Both the position numbers and the translations under genes were made by a program. A stretch of DNA of 21,101 bases, from the IMG/VR virus record IMGVR_UViG_3300009103_000179, positions 1 to 21,101 of that record; one strand, written 5' to 3'. Origin of the DNA: a virus. Shown piece by piece: positions 1 to 5,733 of this stretch. Every line of letters begins with the position of its first letter. Positions within the stretch are counted from its first letter, which is position 1. Below the pieces are notes generated by a model. The model had not been told where the DNA came from and ran no database searches. It worked only from the letters and a program-made list of their open reading frames with translations.

Positions 1-114
1 GCTATATTGACAGATAGGATATTTACTCATTGTAAGAATATATATGAATATGACAAGTGCTTTCGTTGTAGGTTTATTACTTTATGGCTAATGGTGTTAA
101 ATAACAAGATATGA
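1..114 (+). CDS. 3' end of an unidentified ORF running in from the left edge
   Basis: Frame 1 is open from the first base to a TGA at 112-114. The other two plus frames are closed within the first 20 bases. The last 37 codons contain Cys residues in a C-x8-C-x2-C arrangement near the end, like the small zinc-binding proteins that follow. The TGA overlaps the ATG of the next ORF as ATGA, a common sign of translational coupling. The stretch is short and an open run of this length can occur by chance in AT-rich DNA, so this is only a possible partial gene. Confidence 0.25.
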   Translation, partial: AILTDRIFTHCKNIYEYDKCFRCRFITLWLMVLNNKI

Positions 115-245
115 CCGAAACTTACTCTAATGAGAAATGTGATCGGTGTGGTAATGAACGCATGAGAAAAATGACCGAGTGCCACCTTATATGTGAGAAC
201 TGCGGTTCACACCTAGATTGTAGTGACAAAGGAACTGTATGGTAA
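111..245 (+). CDS. Micro zinc-ribbon protein (44 aa)
   Basis: This is a 44-residue protein with two paired-cysteine knuckles: C10-x2-C13 near the N-terminus, then C28-x2-C31 followed by H34 and C37. That is the layout of a rubredoxin-like zinc ribbon. The C-terminal part (CENCGSHLDCSDKG) resembles small zinc-ribbon tails known from archaeal proteins. A weak TATA-like TTTATGGC box has its fourth base at 84, 27 nt before the ATG, which fits the leaderless promoter spacing seen throughout the window. The ATG also overlaps the stop of the preceding open frame. The zinc ribbon itself is fairly clear. Its partner (DNA, RNA or protein) cannot be told from sequence. Confidence 0.6.
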   Translation: MTETYSNEKCDRCGNERMRKMTECHLICENCGSHLDCSDKGTVW

Positions 246-349
246 TTGACTATTCTTAAGCGTTTTCCACAGTTATATGCTGTCCTTATCCCCGCCATAA
301 GCGTGCCTATTATGGTGTATATATCTTTACTAGTGCTAAATATGTAAGC

Positions 350-592
350 CTAGTGCCTTCTTACCTTTGCTATGATTGCAAGCGTGACACCTATGATAGG
401 AATCATTTCAAGTGTGTCTATTCCGTATAGTAGAAAGTCTATTGCTATTCCATGTCCATGCAATATGCCTTGCCCGAAAATACACTCCAAAGCCCACCAT
501 GAATGAGGTATTTGAAGGTAAAGAACAACCGCCGAAATGATAAGGCTCTTAGCCATGTGTCGTTCATACCAATCGAAAAATGACTTTAACAT
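350..592 (-). CDS. Small two-helix membrane protein (80 aa)
   Basis: I do not recognise a family. The protein has a charged amphipathic N-terminus (residues 1-14) and two hydrophobic segments, roughly residues 15-38 (with a WW pair) and 52-75. It ends with basic K-V-R-R-H, so it is probably an integral membrane protein with both ends on the cytoplasmic side. A GTTATATT box on the minus strand has its fourth base at 618, exactly 26 nt before the ATG, so a leaderless transcript is likely. No lysis gene is certain in this window, so a holin-like role is possible, but nothing specific supports it. Confidence 0.62.
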   Translation of the reverse strand: MLKSFFDWYERHMAKSLIISAVVLYLQIPHSWWALECIFGQGILHGHGIAIDFLLYGIDTLEMIPIIGVTLAIIAKVRRH

Positions 593-713
593 AACAAGTT
601 CATATTACACATCAATATAACTCTAACGCTAATTAGCCGAAACTAACTCCCGACTAATTCACAATTATTGAAAAACCAATTAGTAAACCAAAACCATAGG
701 TCGTCTATACAAA

Positions 714-824
714 TCATCCCTGACCGAAATGACAGGTCTTAATATGCTCTACAACCGCATCCGAATCTTTGAAGCCTTTTCTACCACACCATATACAATG
801 CCGAATATTATATACGTTACTCAA
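714..824 (-). CDS. Micro C2HC/C2H2-like zinc-finger protein (36 aa)
   Basis: The reading frame shows C10-x2-C13, then a helix-like stretch ending in H27-x3-C31-H32. This is the classical C2HC/C2H2 finger spacing in a protein with little else. The proposed start is a TTG at 822-824 that overlaps the TGA of the upstream zinc-ribbon ORF (TTGA), so the two would be translationally coupled. TTG starts recur in this window. No ATG or GTG is available in frame. A further 24-codon frame begins at an ATGA overlap with this stop but has no recognisable feature. The finger pattern is good evidence for a real peptide. The start codon is uncertain. Confidence 0.48.
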   Translation of the reverse strand: MSNVYNIRHCIWCGRKGFKDSDAVVEHIKTCHFGQG

Positions 825-940
825 AACTTAGCACCACAACCTATACAGGTACTATATCCAGTCGAGTGACCATCATTCTTTCCCCAAGTCCACTTCCAAC
901 CTTTAGTGGCTTTGCACTTTGGACATTTTTCAATACTCAA
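821..940 (-). CDS. Micro zinc-ribbon protein (39 aa)
   Basis: The frame gives C6-x2-C9 and C32-x2-C35, separated by an aromatic and glycine-rich loop (GWKWTWGKNDG), as in an A20/ribbon-type zinc knuckle. The only plausible start in frame is TTG at 938-940, because an in-frame TGA lies shortly upstream. No well-spaced TATA box is seen directly before it. It may therefore be co-transcribed from the strong TATA-like box near 1118-1127 with the upstream micro membrane ORF, and it overlaps the next zinc-finger ORF by 4 nt. The two Cys pairs and lack of stops argue for a real gene. The plus-strand frame covering 906-1097 is judged a shadow. Confidence 0.5.
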   Translation of the reverse strand: MSIEKCPKCKATKGWKWTWGKNDGHSTGYSTCIGCGAKF

Positions 941-979
941 AATTATACATACTCCATTTCATCATAGCAAGTATATACA

Positions 980-1069
980 TCAATCGTCAATACCCTTCCA
1001 TAATTCCCAAGCTAATAGACCGCTGACAACCCAAAAGGTAATCCAAAACACAGTCATAGAAAGTATCAT
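980..1069 (-). CDS. Possible micro membrane peptide (29 aa)
   Basis: A 29-codon frame starting at ATG 1067-1069 encodes one strongly hydrophobic, Trp-rich segment (about residues 5-24) followed by a short charged tail ending in K-G-I-D-D. That is a typical single-pass micro membrane protein. A GTG 18 nt further upstream could also be the start. A CTTTATATATAAG box lies upstream (1116-1128), with a leader of roughly 11-29 nt depending on the start. It would lead an operon with the zinc-ribbon ORFs downstream. No family is recognised, and a frame this short needs independent evidence. Confidence 0.33.
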   Translation of the reverse strand: MILSMTVFWITFWVVSGLLAWELWKGIDD

Positions 1070-1117
1070 ACATAGTATAACGTTCACGTATATTTAATTT
1101 AAGCGTTTAGATAAACT

Positions 1118-1127
1118 TATATATAAA
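1118..1127 (-). promoter_or_regulatory. TATA box of the minus-strand zinc-finger micro-operon
   Basis: Read on the minus strand this is TTTATATATA, matching the box found before most genes here. It lies in the gap between the 123-aa zinc-finger gene and the micro ORFs that run leftward. Predicted initiation about 26 nt downstream falls near 1098, just before the candidate starts. Confidence 0.45.
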
Positions 1128-1148
1128 GACCACCCGAAATATAATAGA

Positions 1149-1520
1149 TTAAGTATTAAGGTAAAAAGGTAAAGAACGTAGATACGTCATACCTCTTAAT
1201 GCTTTCTGAATTTTAGCATATTCTTCTACCGGAACTCTTACATTTTTATATCTTCTATTTGCAAGTACCATACATTTATCCGAACAAAATTTACTTACCC
1301 CCTTACGATTCCCGGCTTTGATAATATTATTTCCACAAAACACACAATTCTTTTTAGAACGCTTAGTTACATTTTCACGCCTTCTCTTATGATAACCGGA
1401 TTCTTTTCTTGCTTCATTTCTACATTTGGTAGAACAATACTTTACATTAGTTCTTATTTTAAAGAATAAACTTTCCCCGCATTGAATACATTTTTCACGT
1501 TTAATTTGTTTTGTTTTCAA
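1149..1520 (-). CDS. Double zinc-finger protein (123 aa)
   Basis: Two similar treble-clef-like modules follow each other. The first has C11-x2-C14 with Y-C-S-x2-C about 14 residues later. The second has C-V-F-C-G followed by F-C-S-x2-C near residue 80. The YCS..C signature is common in nucleic-acid-binding zinc fingers associated with HNH-like or MYM-like modules. The linker and C-terminus are very basic, consistent with DNA or RNA binding. The start is TTG, not ATG. A TTTATATC box at 1544-1551 has its fourth base 28 nt upstream, and no ATG fits better. It is probably a viral regulator, but no specific function can be assigned. Confidence 0.75.
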   Translation of the reverse strand: MKTKQIKREKCIQCGESLFFKIRTNVKYCSTKCRNEARKESGYHKRRRENVTKRSKKNCVFCGNNIIKAGNRKGVSKFCSDKCMVLANRRYKNVRVPVEEYAKIQKALRGMTYLRSLPFYLNT

Positions 1521-1563
1521 TAAAAAAAGAAGGGAAGATTAGAGATATAAATCTATCTAATTC

Positions 1564-1680
1564 TTAACTGCTTGGGCAAGCACTCCATGAGCAAGCCATA
1601 CAAGTATGACACCCACCTGAATTAATTATAATACCCCCGTCTTTACAGTTTGGGCATTTTGAAATTTCTTCGTTGGACAT
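1564..1680 (-). CDS. Micro zinc-ribbon protein resembling RNR C-terminal zinc tail (38 aa)
   Basis: The 38-residue product carries C9-x2-C12, then G-G-C24-x2-C27-x2-C30 and C35. The order C-P-x-C, G-G-C-x-T-C, C-S-x-S-x-C strongly recalls the zinc-binding tail of class II (B12-dependent) ribonucleotide reductases, here as a free-standing peptide. It starts at an ATG with a TTTATATG box whose fourth base is 30 nt upstream. The similarity is of short motif type only, so no reductase link is claimed. It may simply be another small ribbon used for protein or nucleic acid contacts. Confidence 0.65.
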   Translation of the reverse strand: MSNEEISKCPNCKDGGIIINSGGCHTCMACSWSACPSS

Positions 1681-1735
1681 AAGTAAAGTTAGTAAGATCT
1701 AGGCTCATATAAAGTTAATTGAATATAAATCTGAC

Positions 1736-2521
1736 TTAGTTCAAAACTATTTTAAATATGCTTTCTAAGACTTGAAGTATTCTAAGTCTTAAATCCAATA
1801 CTTCAGTATCAGCACCACTATCTAACTCAACAGATGTTGAAGATGTTGGTAATGTTTGTTGTGGTTCACTTCTTGGAACATTTACAACAACTGTTCCCGA
1901 ATCACCAAATTGATCTTTCCAAACATGAGTTCCGACATTTAGATCCTCAGTTATCCAAGTTGCACCGACACCGATACTAATGTCAATACCGCCAAGATTT
2001 TCAAAATGAATTGTTTCGTATGGGTTCAAGTTAGTTACCCTGAAAGTTTCACCGAGAGTTATCTCAGTATATTTTTCTAATGTATGGTTAGCACCAGTAT
2101 GAATTATTGGCACTATATTGGCACTAGTTGAATTTGTTGGCACTATTGGTGTTGTTGGTTGTGGTGGTGGAGTTTCAACTATTGGAACAGGCTTTGCTTC
2201 TATTGTAAGTAAAGAAACTATTTCGTCATCTAAATCTGTAAAGTAATAGACTCCGGGAATAAAACAATAGTTACCACAATCTGCATTTGGTAATTCTATT
2301 GTGATTGAATCATTTGGTTGAAGATAAACTTCATCAAACCAACCCCATGAAACAAAATTATAATTTGTATCACTCTCATTATGAATTGTGATACTTCCGC
2401 CTTCCATTACTGTTGCTTCAAATGGGTGATCCCAAATTTCAATATGTGAAGGTGTTTCTGCGTATGCAATACTTGTTAGTGGTATTGCGATCAATGCAAA
2501 GAGTATTAGTTGTGTTTTCAA
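1736..2521 (-). CDS. Secreted protein with two cupredoxin-like beta domains (261 aa)
   Basis: Residues 1-21 form a signal peptide (charged start, hydrophobic core, A-Y-A before the predicted cut). Residues about 25-110 and 140-205 look like two beta-sandwich domains of the plastocyanin/cupredoxin type, with patterns such as G-S-I-T-I and P-G-V-Y-Y-F-T-D. They are joined by a Pro/Thr-rich linker (about 110-137). The type-1 copper set (His, Cys, His, Met) is absent. Domain 1 has only two cysteines (C82, C86), possibly a disulfide, and domain 2 has none, so electron transfer is unlikely. The C-terminus is a short amphipathic helix. The start is TTG with a TTTATATT box 27 nt upstream. It could be a virion-surface, host-surface or superinfection protein. 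Thaumarchaea carry many such domains, so host origin is plausible. Confidence 0.85.
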   Translation of the reverse strand: MKTQLILFALIAIPLTSIAYAETPSHIEIWDHPFEATVMEGGSITIHNESDTNYNFVSWGWFDEVYLQPNDSITIELPNADCGNYCFIPGVYYFTDLDDEIVSLLTIEAKPVPIVETPPPQPTTPIVPTNSTSANIVPIIHTGANHTLEKYTEITLGETFRVTNLNPYETIHFENLGGIDISIGVGATWITEDLNVGTHVWKDQFGDSGTVVVNVPRSEPQQTLPTSSTSVELDSGADTEVLDLRLRILQVLESIFKIVLN

Positions 2522-2576
2522 TAATTGTTAAACACTAAGTAGTAATATAAATGTATCGAAAAAAGGGTTAATGGAA

Positions 2577-2675
2577 TTAAAGATCAAAACATTCTTGTAT
2601 TCCACAGTTGGGGCATTGTTTACATACTTCGTGTATTGCATCACATTGGATACAATAATCTGTCCGTAAAGACAT
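2577..2675 (-). CDS. Micro zinc-ribbon protein (32 aa)
   Basis: A 32-residue frame has C8-x2-C11, C18-x2-C21-x2-C24 and C29, so six cysteines make up a fifth of the protein. The C-x2-C-P-N-C-G ending is a typical zinc ribbon. It has its own promoter: a TTTATATA box on the minus strand with its fourth base at 2701, exactly 26 nt before the ATG. Despite the tiny size, promoter spacing and cysteine pattern together make a real gene likely. The function is unknown. Confidence 0.6.
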   Translation of the reverse strand: MSLRTDYCIQCDAIHEVCKQCPNCGIQECFDL

Positions 2676-2713
2676 AACTTTTATATACGTCTATTATATA
2701 TAAAGTTTTGTAA

Positions 2714-2816
2714 ATGTCCACTCGTGGTGTATCTCAACCACGAGGGTATGTGATGAATCGTTTATATCTTCCGACTCCACACATGAACGAACTTTAGCCT
2801 GACTCCCCTAAGGTTC
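2714..2816 (+). other. Intergenic element with two hairpins; possible small RNA or 27-aa peptide
   Basis: Two inverted repeats lie between minus-strand genes. CTCGTGGT (2721-2728) pairs perfectly with ACCACGAG (2737-2744) around an 8-nt loop. GAACTTTA (2789-2796) pairs with TAAGGTTC (2809-2816), with one G-U, around a C-rich loop. The stretch is noticeably richer in G+C than its surroundings. A TTTATATA box at 2680-2687 could drive plus-strand transcription starting just before the first hairpin. A 27-codon frame runs from ATG 2714 to TAG 2797 through it. Neither hairpin ends in a T-run, so they are not obvious terminators. A structured RNA is the better guess, but the evidence is limited. 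Confidence 0.35.
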
Positions 2817-2841
2817 ATTAATTAGTAAAAATTATAGTATA

Positions 2842-3036
2842 TTAATTATCTTCTTTGTCGTCATCAACGTCATCACTAAGATCAACATTATCCCAATCCT
2901 TTTCTGCTTGATACATTACTTCTAGTTTTTTCTTTAAATTTATATCATCTTCTGACATTTCCTTATCCCCAAAATAAGCGGACATTATGCTAAGCATACG
3001 GGAAAGTTCCTTTGCACCTATCTCTACATAAGACAT
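2842..3036 (-). CDS. Small acidic protein (64 aa), unknown
   Basis: No family is recognised. The first 45 residues look helical (EIGAKELSRMLSIMSAYFGD), and the C-terminus is a run of Asp and Glu that is probably disordered. The TATA box (TTTATATAA on the minus strand) has its fourth base at 3062, exactly 26 nt before the ATG. It sits next to another helical, charged minus-strand gene (3071-3352) with which it may form a functional pair, although each has its own promoter. Acidic small viral proteins are often DNA mimics or chaperones. That is only a possibility here. Confidence 0.75.
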   Translation of the reverse strand: MSYVEIGAKELSRMLSIMSAYFGDKEMSEDDINLKKKLEVMYQAEKDWDNVDLSDDVDDDKEDN

Positions 3037-3070
3037 AATTATTTTTTAACTAGATATTATATAAATTAAA

Positions 3071-3352
3071 TTAATCTTTTTTATCGTCAATACCTTTATC
3101 GTTCTTACCTAACAGGCTTTTTACTGAACGTTTTTTCTTTACTTTTTTTGGTTTTTCCTCTTTTGTTACTTCCTCTAATTCATCAACACTTTTTTCCTCT
3201 TTAAATTGTTGTTCCCAAGTGCCATTAAATTCTGCCATAACTTGATTCATTTTACCTTCTGAAAGTAATTTAATTGCTCTATTATCGAGGGTAATTCCGG
3301 GAGCAAGTCTAAGGAGTCTTGCTAAGCCATCTGCCATATTAAGATCTGCCAT
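3071..3352 (-). CDS. Small protein with charged lysine/glutamate C-terminus (93 aa), unknown
   Basis: The N-terminal half (about residues 1-50) is a compact helical region (DGLARLLRLAPGITLDNRAI). The rest is a highly charged, low-complexity Lys/Glu tail with repeated K-K-V-K-K-K type stretches, probably flexible. The start is ATG with a TTAAATA box about 27 nt upstream. I do not recognise a family. It lies between the acidic 64-aa gene and the CxxC protein at 3374, all on the minus strand but separately promoted. A nucleic-acid-associated role is possible because of the basic tail. Confidence 0.78.
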   Translation of the reverse strand: MADLNMADGLARLLRLAPGITLDNRAIKLLSEGKMNQVMAEFNGTWEQQFKEEKSVDELEEVTKEEKPKKVKKKRSVKSLLGKNDKGIDDKKD

Positions 3353-3373
3353 TAAAAATTGATATATATACTA

Positions 3374-3532
3374 CTATTTAATCTTTTTCGTTCCTACACA
3401 ATTCCACCCTAGACCGCATTTTTCACATAATACCACAACGTCTATAAAATAGACTTCGGGATATTCAGGTTCTTTTCTTTCCTGAGATTCTTCCTGATTA
3501 CAAGAAGCCCCACATGACGGACAATATTTCAT
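3374..3532 (-). CDS. Micro zinc-ribbon protein (52 aa)
   Basis: The frame opens with M-K-Y-C4-P-S-C7-G, continues through a Glu-rich loop, and closes with L-C-E-K-C-G followed by W-N-C. Two CxxC pairs separated by about 30 residues are the zinc-ribbon arrangement, with additional cysteines at the ends. A TTTATATT box on the minus strand has its fourth base at 3558, exactly 26 nt before the ATG, and abuts the promoter of the divergent protease gene. It is one of about ten tiny cysteine-pair proteins in the window. The target is unknown. Confidence 0.65.
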   Translation of the reverse strand: MKYCPSCGASCNQEESQERKEPEYPEVYFIDVVVLCEKCGLGWNCVGTKKIK

Positions 3533-3553
3533 ATATTTTTTATATATGTCCAA

Positions 3554-3571
3554 AATATAAATCTTTATATG
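3554..3571. promoter_or_regulatory. Back-to-back TATA boxes of divergent zinc-ribbon and protease genes
   Basis: AATATAAA (minus-strand box, fourth base 3558) is followed at once by TTTATATG (plus-strand box, fourth base 3567). They direct transcription leftward to the ATG at 3532 (26 nt) and rightward to the ATG at 3592 (25 nt). The two boxes are only 9 bp apart, so simultaneous TBP/TFB binding would be sterically constrained. Confidence 0.62.
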
Positions 3572-3591
3572 TGCAACTTTTTTAATTTGTT

Positions 3592-4437
3592 ATGAACAAA
3601 ATTTTAGTAATAACTGCAATAACAGTTTTTGCTTTATTATTAACTATTCCACTTAACACATTTGCCCAATATCCTGATCCTGATAATGTATATGATAAAT
3701 ATGAATATCTTGGTGTAAGACATGATACTAATCCACACGTTTGTTTGTTTGAACCTAACCCAACTCATGTTGATTGGAATTATTGGAAAGATGTAGAATT
3801 TGAATCATGGCGTGCAATACTTGATTGGCAAGTAGAGATGACAGAATTTTTACCTGAAGGTGATTGGAGTATGTATATACATTCAACAGTTCCTTACCAT
3901 GAACATTGGAATAAAACACCTGATGAGTATAGACATTGTAATATATTTTTAACCTATGAAGCATTTAATGAAGATCCTGATAACAAGGCTTTAGGATATA
4001 CAGGTATTGATTTTGCTAAAAGTTCCCACAAATTTACATTCATAGTTGTATATCTACACGCAACAAACAATACTGCACTAACATTGAATTTTGCAGATGG
4101 TTATAAAGATCCAGAAACAGGTCTTACTAAATTTGAAATTAATCTTGATAGACAACAATTACCATTACAAACTGTTTACAATATTGTATTACATGAACTT
4201 GGGCATGGTCTAGGTTTAGGACATTATGAAAGTGCATACCCACTAGGATATGATCGTTCTACAATGACACCAAGTCTAAAACCATTTAATAGTAATGAAG
4301 TTTTTGAAGTAAAATTGACAGATAAATTTATGCTTGGATACCTTTATGGAACTGATGGTTATAAAAAACCGCAACCAATTTTCGTAGATGATTATTGTTT
4401 ATTTGAACATGGATTAAAAGTCATAGGTTGTTATTAA
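3592..4437 (+). CDS. Secreted matrixin-like zinc metalloprotease (metzincin, 281 aa)
   Basis: Residues 1-25 are a signal peptide (hydrophobic core, then T-F-A before the cut). Near the C-terminal side is the complete metzincin zinc site H201-E-L-G-H205-G-L-G-L-G-H211, with E202 as the general base. The Met-turn is at M225 in S-T-M-T-P-S, 14 residues downstream as expected for M10-type matrixins. The region before it (about residues 60-180) is the usual N-terminal half of the catalytic domain. There is no recognisable prodomain cysteine switch and no C-terminal anchor. The leaderless promoter is at 3564-3571. The product is probably exported to the cell surface, where host S-layer or virion proteins could be substrates. 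Family assignment is secure. The biological role is inferred. Confidence 0.93.
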   Translation: MNKILVITAITVFALLLTIPLNTFAQYPDPDNVYDKYEYLGVRHDTNPHVCLFEPNPTHVDWNYWKDVEFESWRAILDWQVEMTEFLPEGDWSMYIHSTVPYHEHWNKTPDEYRHCNIFLTYEAFNEDPDNKALGYTGIDFAKSSHKFTFIVVYLHATNNTALTLNFADGYKDPETGLTKFEINLDRQQLPLQTVYNIVLHELGHGLGLGHYESAYPLGYDRSTMTPSLKPFNSNEVFEVKLTDKFMLGYLYGTDGYKKPQPIFVDDYCLFEHGLKVIGCY

Positions 4438-4468
4438 GATTTATATAATAGAACGTTTTTAAAATAAT

Positions 4469-4609
4469 ATGCCTGATAAAAAAGATCCACATGAAAAACA
4501 ATGGCGGGATTTATTGGAGTTATATAATAGTAAACATGAAATGACTAAAGAGGATTTTTATAAACGTAGAGCCGAAGCTTGTCAAAGACTATTAGACAGG
4601 TATTGCTAA
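4469..4609 (+). CDS. Small helical protein (46 aa), unknown
   Basis: A 46-codon frame encodes a charged, probably all-helical protein (W-R-D-L-L-E-L-Y, then E-D-F-Y-K-R-R-A-E-A-C) with no recognised domain. A TTTATATA box has its fourth base at 4443, exactly 26 nt before the ATG, which supports a real, separately transcribed leaderless gene. It sits between the protease and the coiled-coil/membrane protein and might belong to the same functional block, but nothing specific shows this. Confidence 0.6.
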   Translation: MPDKKDPHEKQWRDLLELYNSKHEMTKEDFYKRRAEACQRLLDRYC

Positions 4610-4639
4610 CTTTAAATAACAGAAACCTTTATTAACTAT

Positions 4640-4918
4640 ATGATCTCAAATGACGAATTTTATCGTGCTATGGAGCAAAAATTTGCCAACGTATTTAAGA
4701 GAATGGACACCTTACATAAGGAAACACAAGAAGATATAAATTCTATTAAGGAAGAAGTCTATGAACTTAAACGCCAAACTGATGCTCATATAGCCGTTAG
4801 TGAAGCATTAAAAGAATTAAAACAAACTAAAACAATGTCTAAAAGAATGAGAATAACTATTATTTGTGCTATTATTCCTGCTATAATTGCTTTATTTACA
4901 CTTGGGGTTCGTCTATAA
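4640..4918 (+). CDS. Coiled-coil protein with C-terminal transmembrane helix (92 aa); XhlA-like layout
   Basis: Residues about 8-66 form a long amphipathic charged helix with heptad-like hydrophobic spacing. It is followed by basic residues (S-K-R-M-R) and one membrane helix at about 71-90 that ends the protein. This topology, size and proximity to a secreted protease recall XhlA-type phage proteins, which act with holins during lysis, and also tail-anchored coiled-coil proteins in general. A TTTAAATA box has its fourth base at 4614, exactly 26 nt before the ATG. The last 23 nt overlap the convergent gene at 4896. A lysis or membrane role is a reasonable hypothesis only. Confidence 0.75.
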   Translation: MISNDEFYRAMEQKFANVFKRMDTLHKETQEDINSIKEEVYELKRQTDAHIAVSEALKELKQTKTMSKRMRITIICAIIPAIIALFTLGVRL

Positions 4919-5177
4919 GAATCCAATCATTGAATACCCAAAACATTTGTTCAATAAACCATTCTTCCTGTTCTGTATTACTAATATCATTTAATCCCAT
5001 CATAGCAAAACATTGATGAATTGTTTCTTCTATTGAAGTATATATAAGATCCTGTTCACTAATATGTTTATGTAGTGTAATCCAAGTTTGTTTAGATTCC
5101 TCATAACATACTCCTTTTTCTTCACAATCTTCCCGATTAATTATACGCATATTTTGAGGTCGCCATTTTCTTGACAT
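4896..5177 (-). CDS. Unknown protein (93 aa), convergent with the coiled-coil gene
   Basis: No family is recognised. The sequence is a mixed alpha/beta globular type. A basic N-terminus with Cys residues (D-C-E-E-K-G-V-C) is followed by a helix containing S-I-E-E-T-I-H-Q-C-F, then an acidic, aromatic C-terminal helix rich in Trp. The E-E-x-x-H segment sits where small viral zincin-like proteins carry HExxH. The first His is missing, so activity is not claimed. A CTTAAATT box has its fourth base at 5203, exactly 26 nt before the ATG. Its 3' end overlaps the plus-strand gene by 23 nt, so the two transcripts would be antisense at their ends. Confidence 0.75.
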   Translation of the reverse strand: MSRKWRPQNMRIINREDCEEKGVCYEESKQTWITLHKHISEQDLIYTSIEETIHQCFAMMGLNDISNTEQEEWFIEQMFWVFNDWILIDEPQV

Positions 5178-5222
5178 GAGAAATATAATTATGACAAGAA
5201 TTTAAGTTTACTGTATTACGAC

Positions 5223-5343
5223 TATGATCATGATCATACTACCTTTATATACTACTATGAGCATATAATCATACTATATATGATCATATACTTATATCAG
5301 GCATTTTTTCACTTATAAAGCTTATGATCATGATCATGATCAT
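5223..5343. promoter_or_regulatory. AT-rich control region with ATGATC repeats and TGATCA palindromes
   Basis: Tandem ATGATC units occur at both ends: two units at 5224-5237 and three at 5324-5343. A 14-nt perfect palindrome, TATATGATCATATA, lies in the centre at 5277-5290. The flanks are mirror related: the left array is followed by ACTACCT and the right array by its complement AGGTAGT. A TATA-like box occurs at 5244-5251. The right array ends directly before the TATA box (5351-5358) of the gene at 5380, covering the BRE/upstream position. The region could hold cooperative operators for a repressor, or iterons of a replication origin. The sequence alone does not decide. Confidence 0.6.
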
Positions 5344-5350
5344 AGGTAGT

Positions 5351-5358
5351 TTTATATG
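5351..5358 (+). promoter_or_regulatory. TATA box deciding the start of the 117-aa gene
   Basis: TTTATATG, with its fourth base 26 nt before the ATG at 5380. The box itself contains an earlier in-frame ATG (5356), which therefore cannot be in a normal transcript. Confidence 0.6.
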
Positions 5359-5379
5359 GAAGGATCTTTATTATTCTAC

Positions 5380-5733
5380 ATGGTTGTAATCAATCCAGCA
5401 ATAAAACAACAGCTTAAAGATTTAAGAAAAGTTCCATATAACTCTATAAAGAAAGAATCAGCAGTTATAGTTGAATTACCAATAGGACAATTAAAAAATC
5501 ACGATTTGGCTAGGGCATTATATATAACTAATAATGCTTTTATTAAACTTACTCAAAAACAAATGGCAGTATTTGATATTATCAAACAATGTCAAAAAGA
5601 TATAGAAGAAGTTACAAATGATGATGAATTAACTAAGGAAGAATTAATTGAAAAAGTTAGAGAAATTATTCTTGATCGACCTGACGTTTCACATCCTTTA
5701 AAACCTTCTTCCGATGAGGATAAGGAATCTTAA
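5380..5733 (+). CDS. Unknown helical protein (117 aa) behind the repeat-rich control region
   Basis: No family is recognised. It has a short N-terminal segment (V-V-I-N-P-A-I-K-Q-Q), a central beta-like part (S-A-V-I-V-E-L-P-I), helices, and an acidic tail. An in-frame ATG eight codons upstream lies inside the TATA box (5351-5358), so the start was moved to 5380, which has the standard 26-nt spacing. The direct repeats upstream of the box suggest tight regulation, possibly by this protein itself. It has no clear helix-turn-helix that I can point to. The 3' end overlaps the convergent gene at 5666-5733. Confidence 0.72.
   Translation: MVVINPAIKQQLKDLRKVPYNSIKKESAVIVELPIGQLKNHDLARALYITNNAFIKLTQKQMAVFDIIKQCQKDIEEVTNDDELTKEELIEKVREIILDRPDVSHPLKPSSDEDKES

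Noticed and set aside
643-717. 24-codon minus-strand frame starting with an ATGA overlap
   Set aside because: Translational coupling is possible, but the peptide is tiny, has no motif, and aromatic content may be accidental.
906-1097. Plus-strand frame of 63 codons
   Set aside because: It runs opposite to two minus-strand frames with well-spaced Cys pairs and a membrane segment, has no TATA box at 26 nt, and its product has no domain-like pattern.
3755-3964. 69-codon minus-strand frame inside the metzincin gene
   Set aside because: It lies fully inside a gene with complete catalytic motifs and shows no promoter.
4896-5177. Zincin-type protease from the E-E-x-x-H segment
   Set aside because: The first histidine of HExxH is missing, so a metalloprotease call is not supported.
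5244-5320. Possible extra gene from the TATA-like box at 5244
   Set aside because: Frames downstream end within about a dozen codons; the box is better seen as part of the repeat-rich control region.
5223-5343. CRISPR array
   Set aside because: Units are 6 nt, tandem and palindromic, with no spacers; no cas genes are present.
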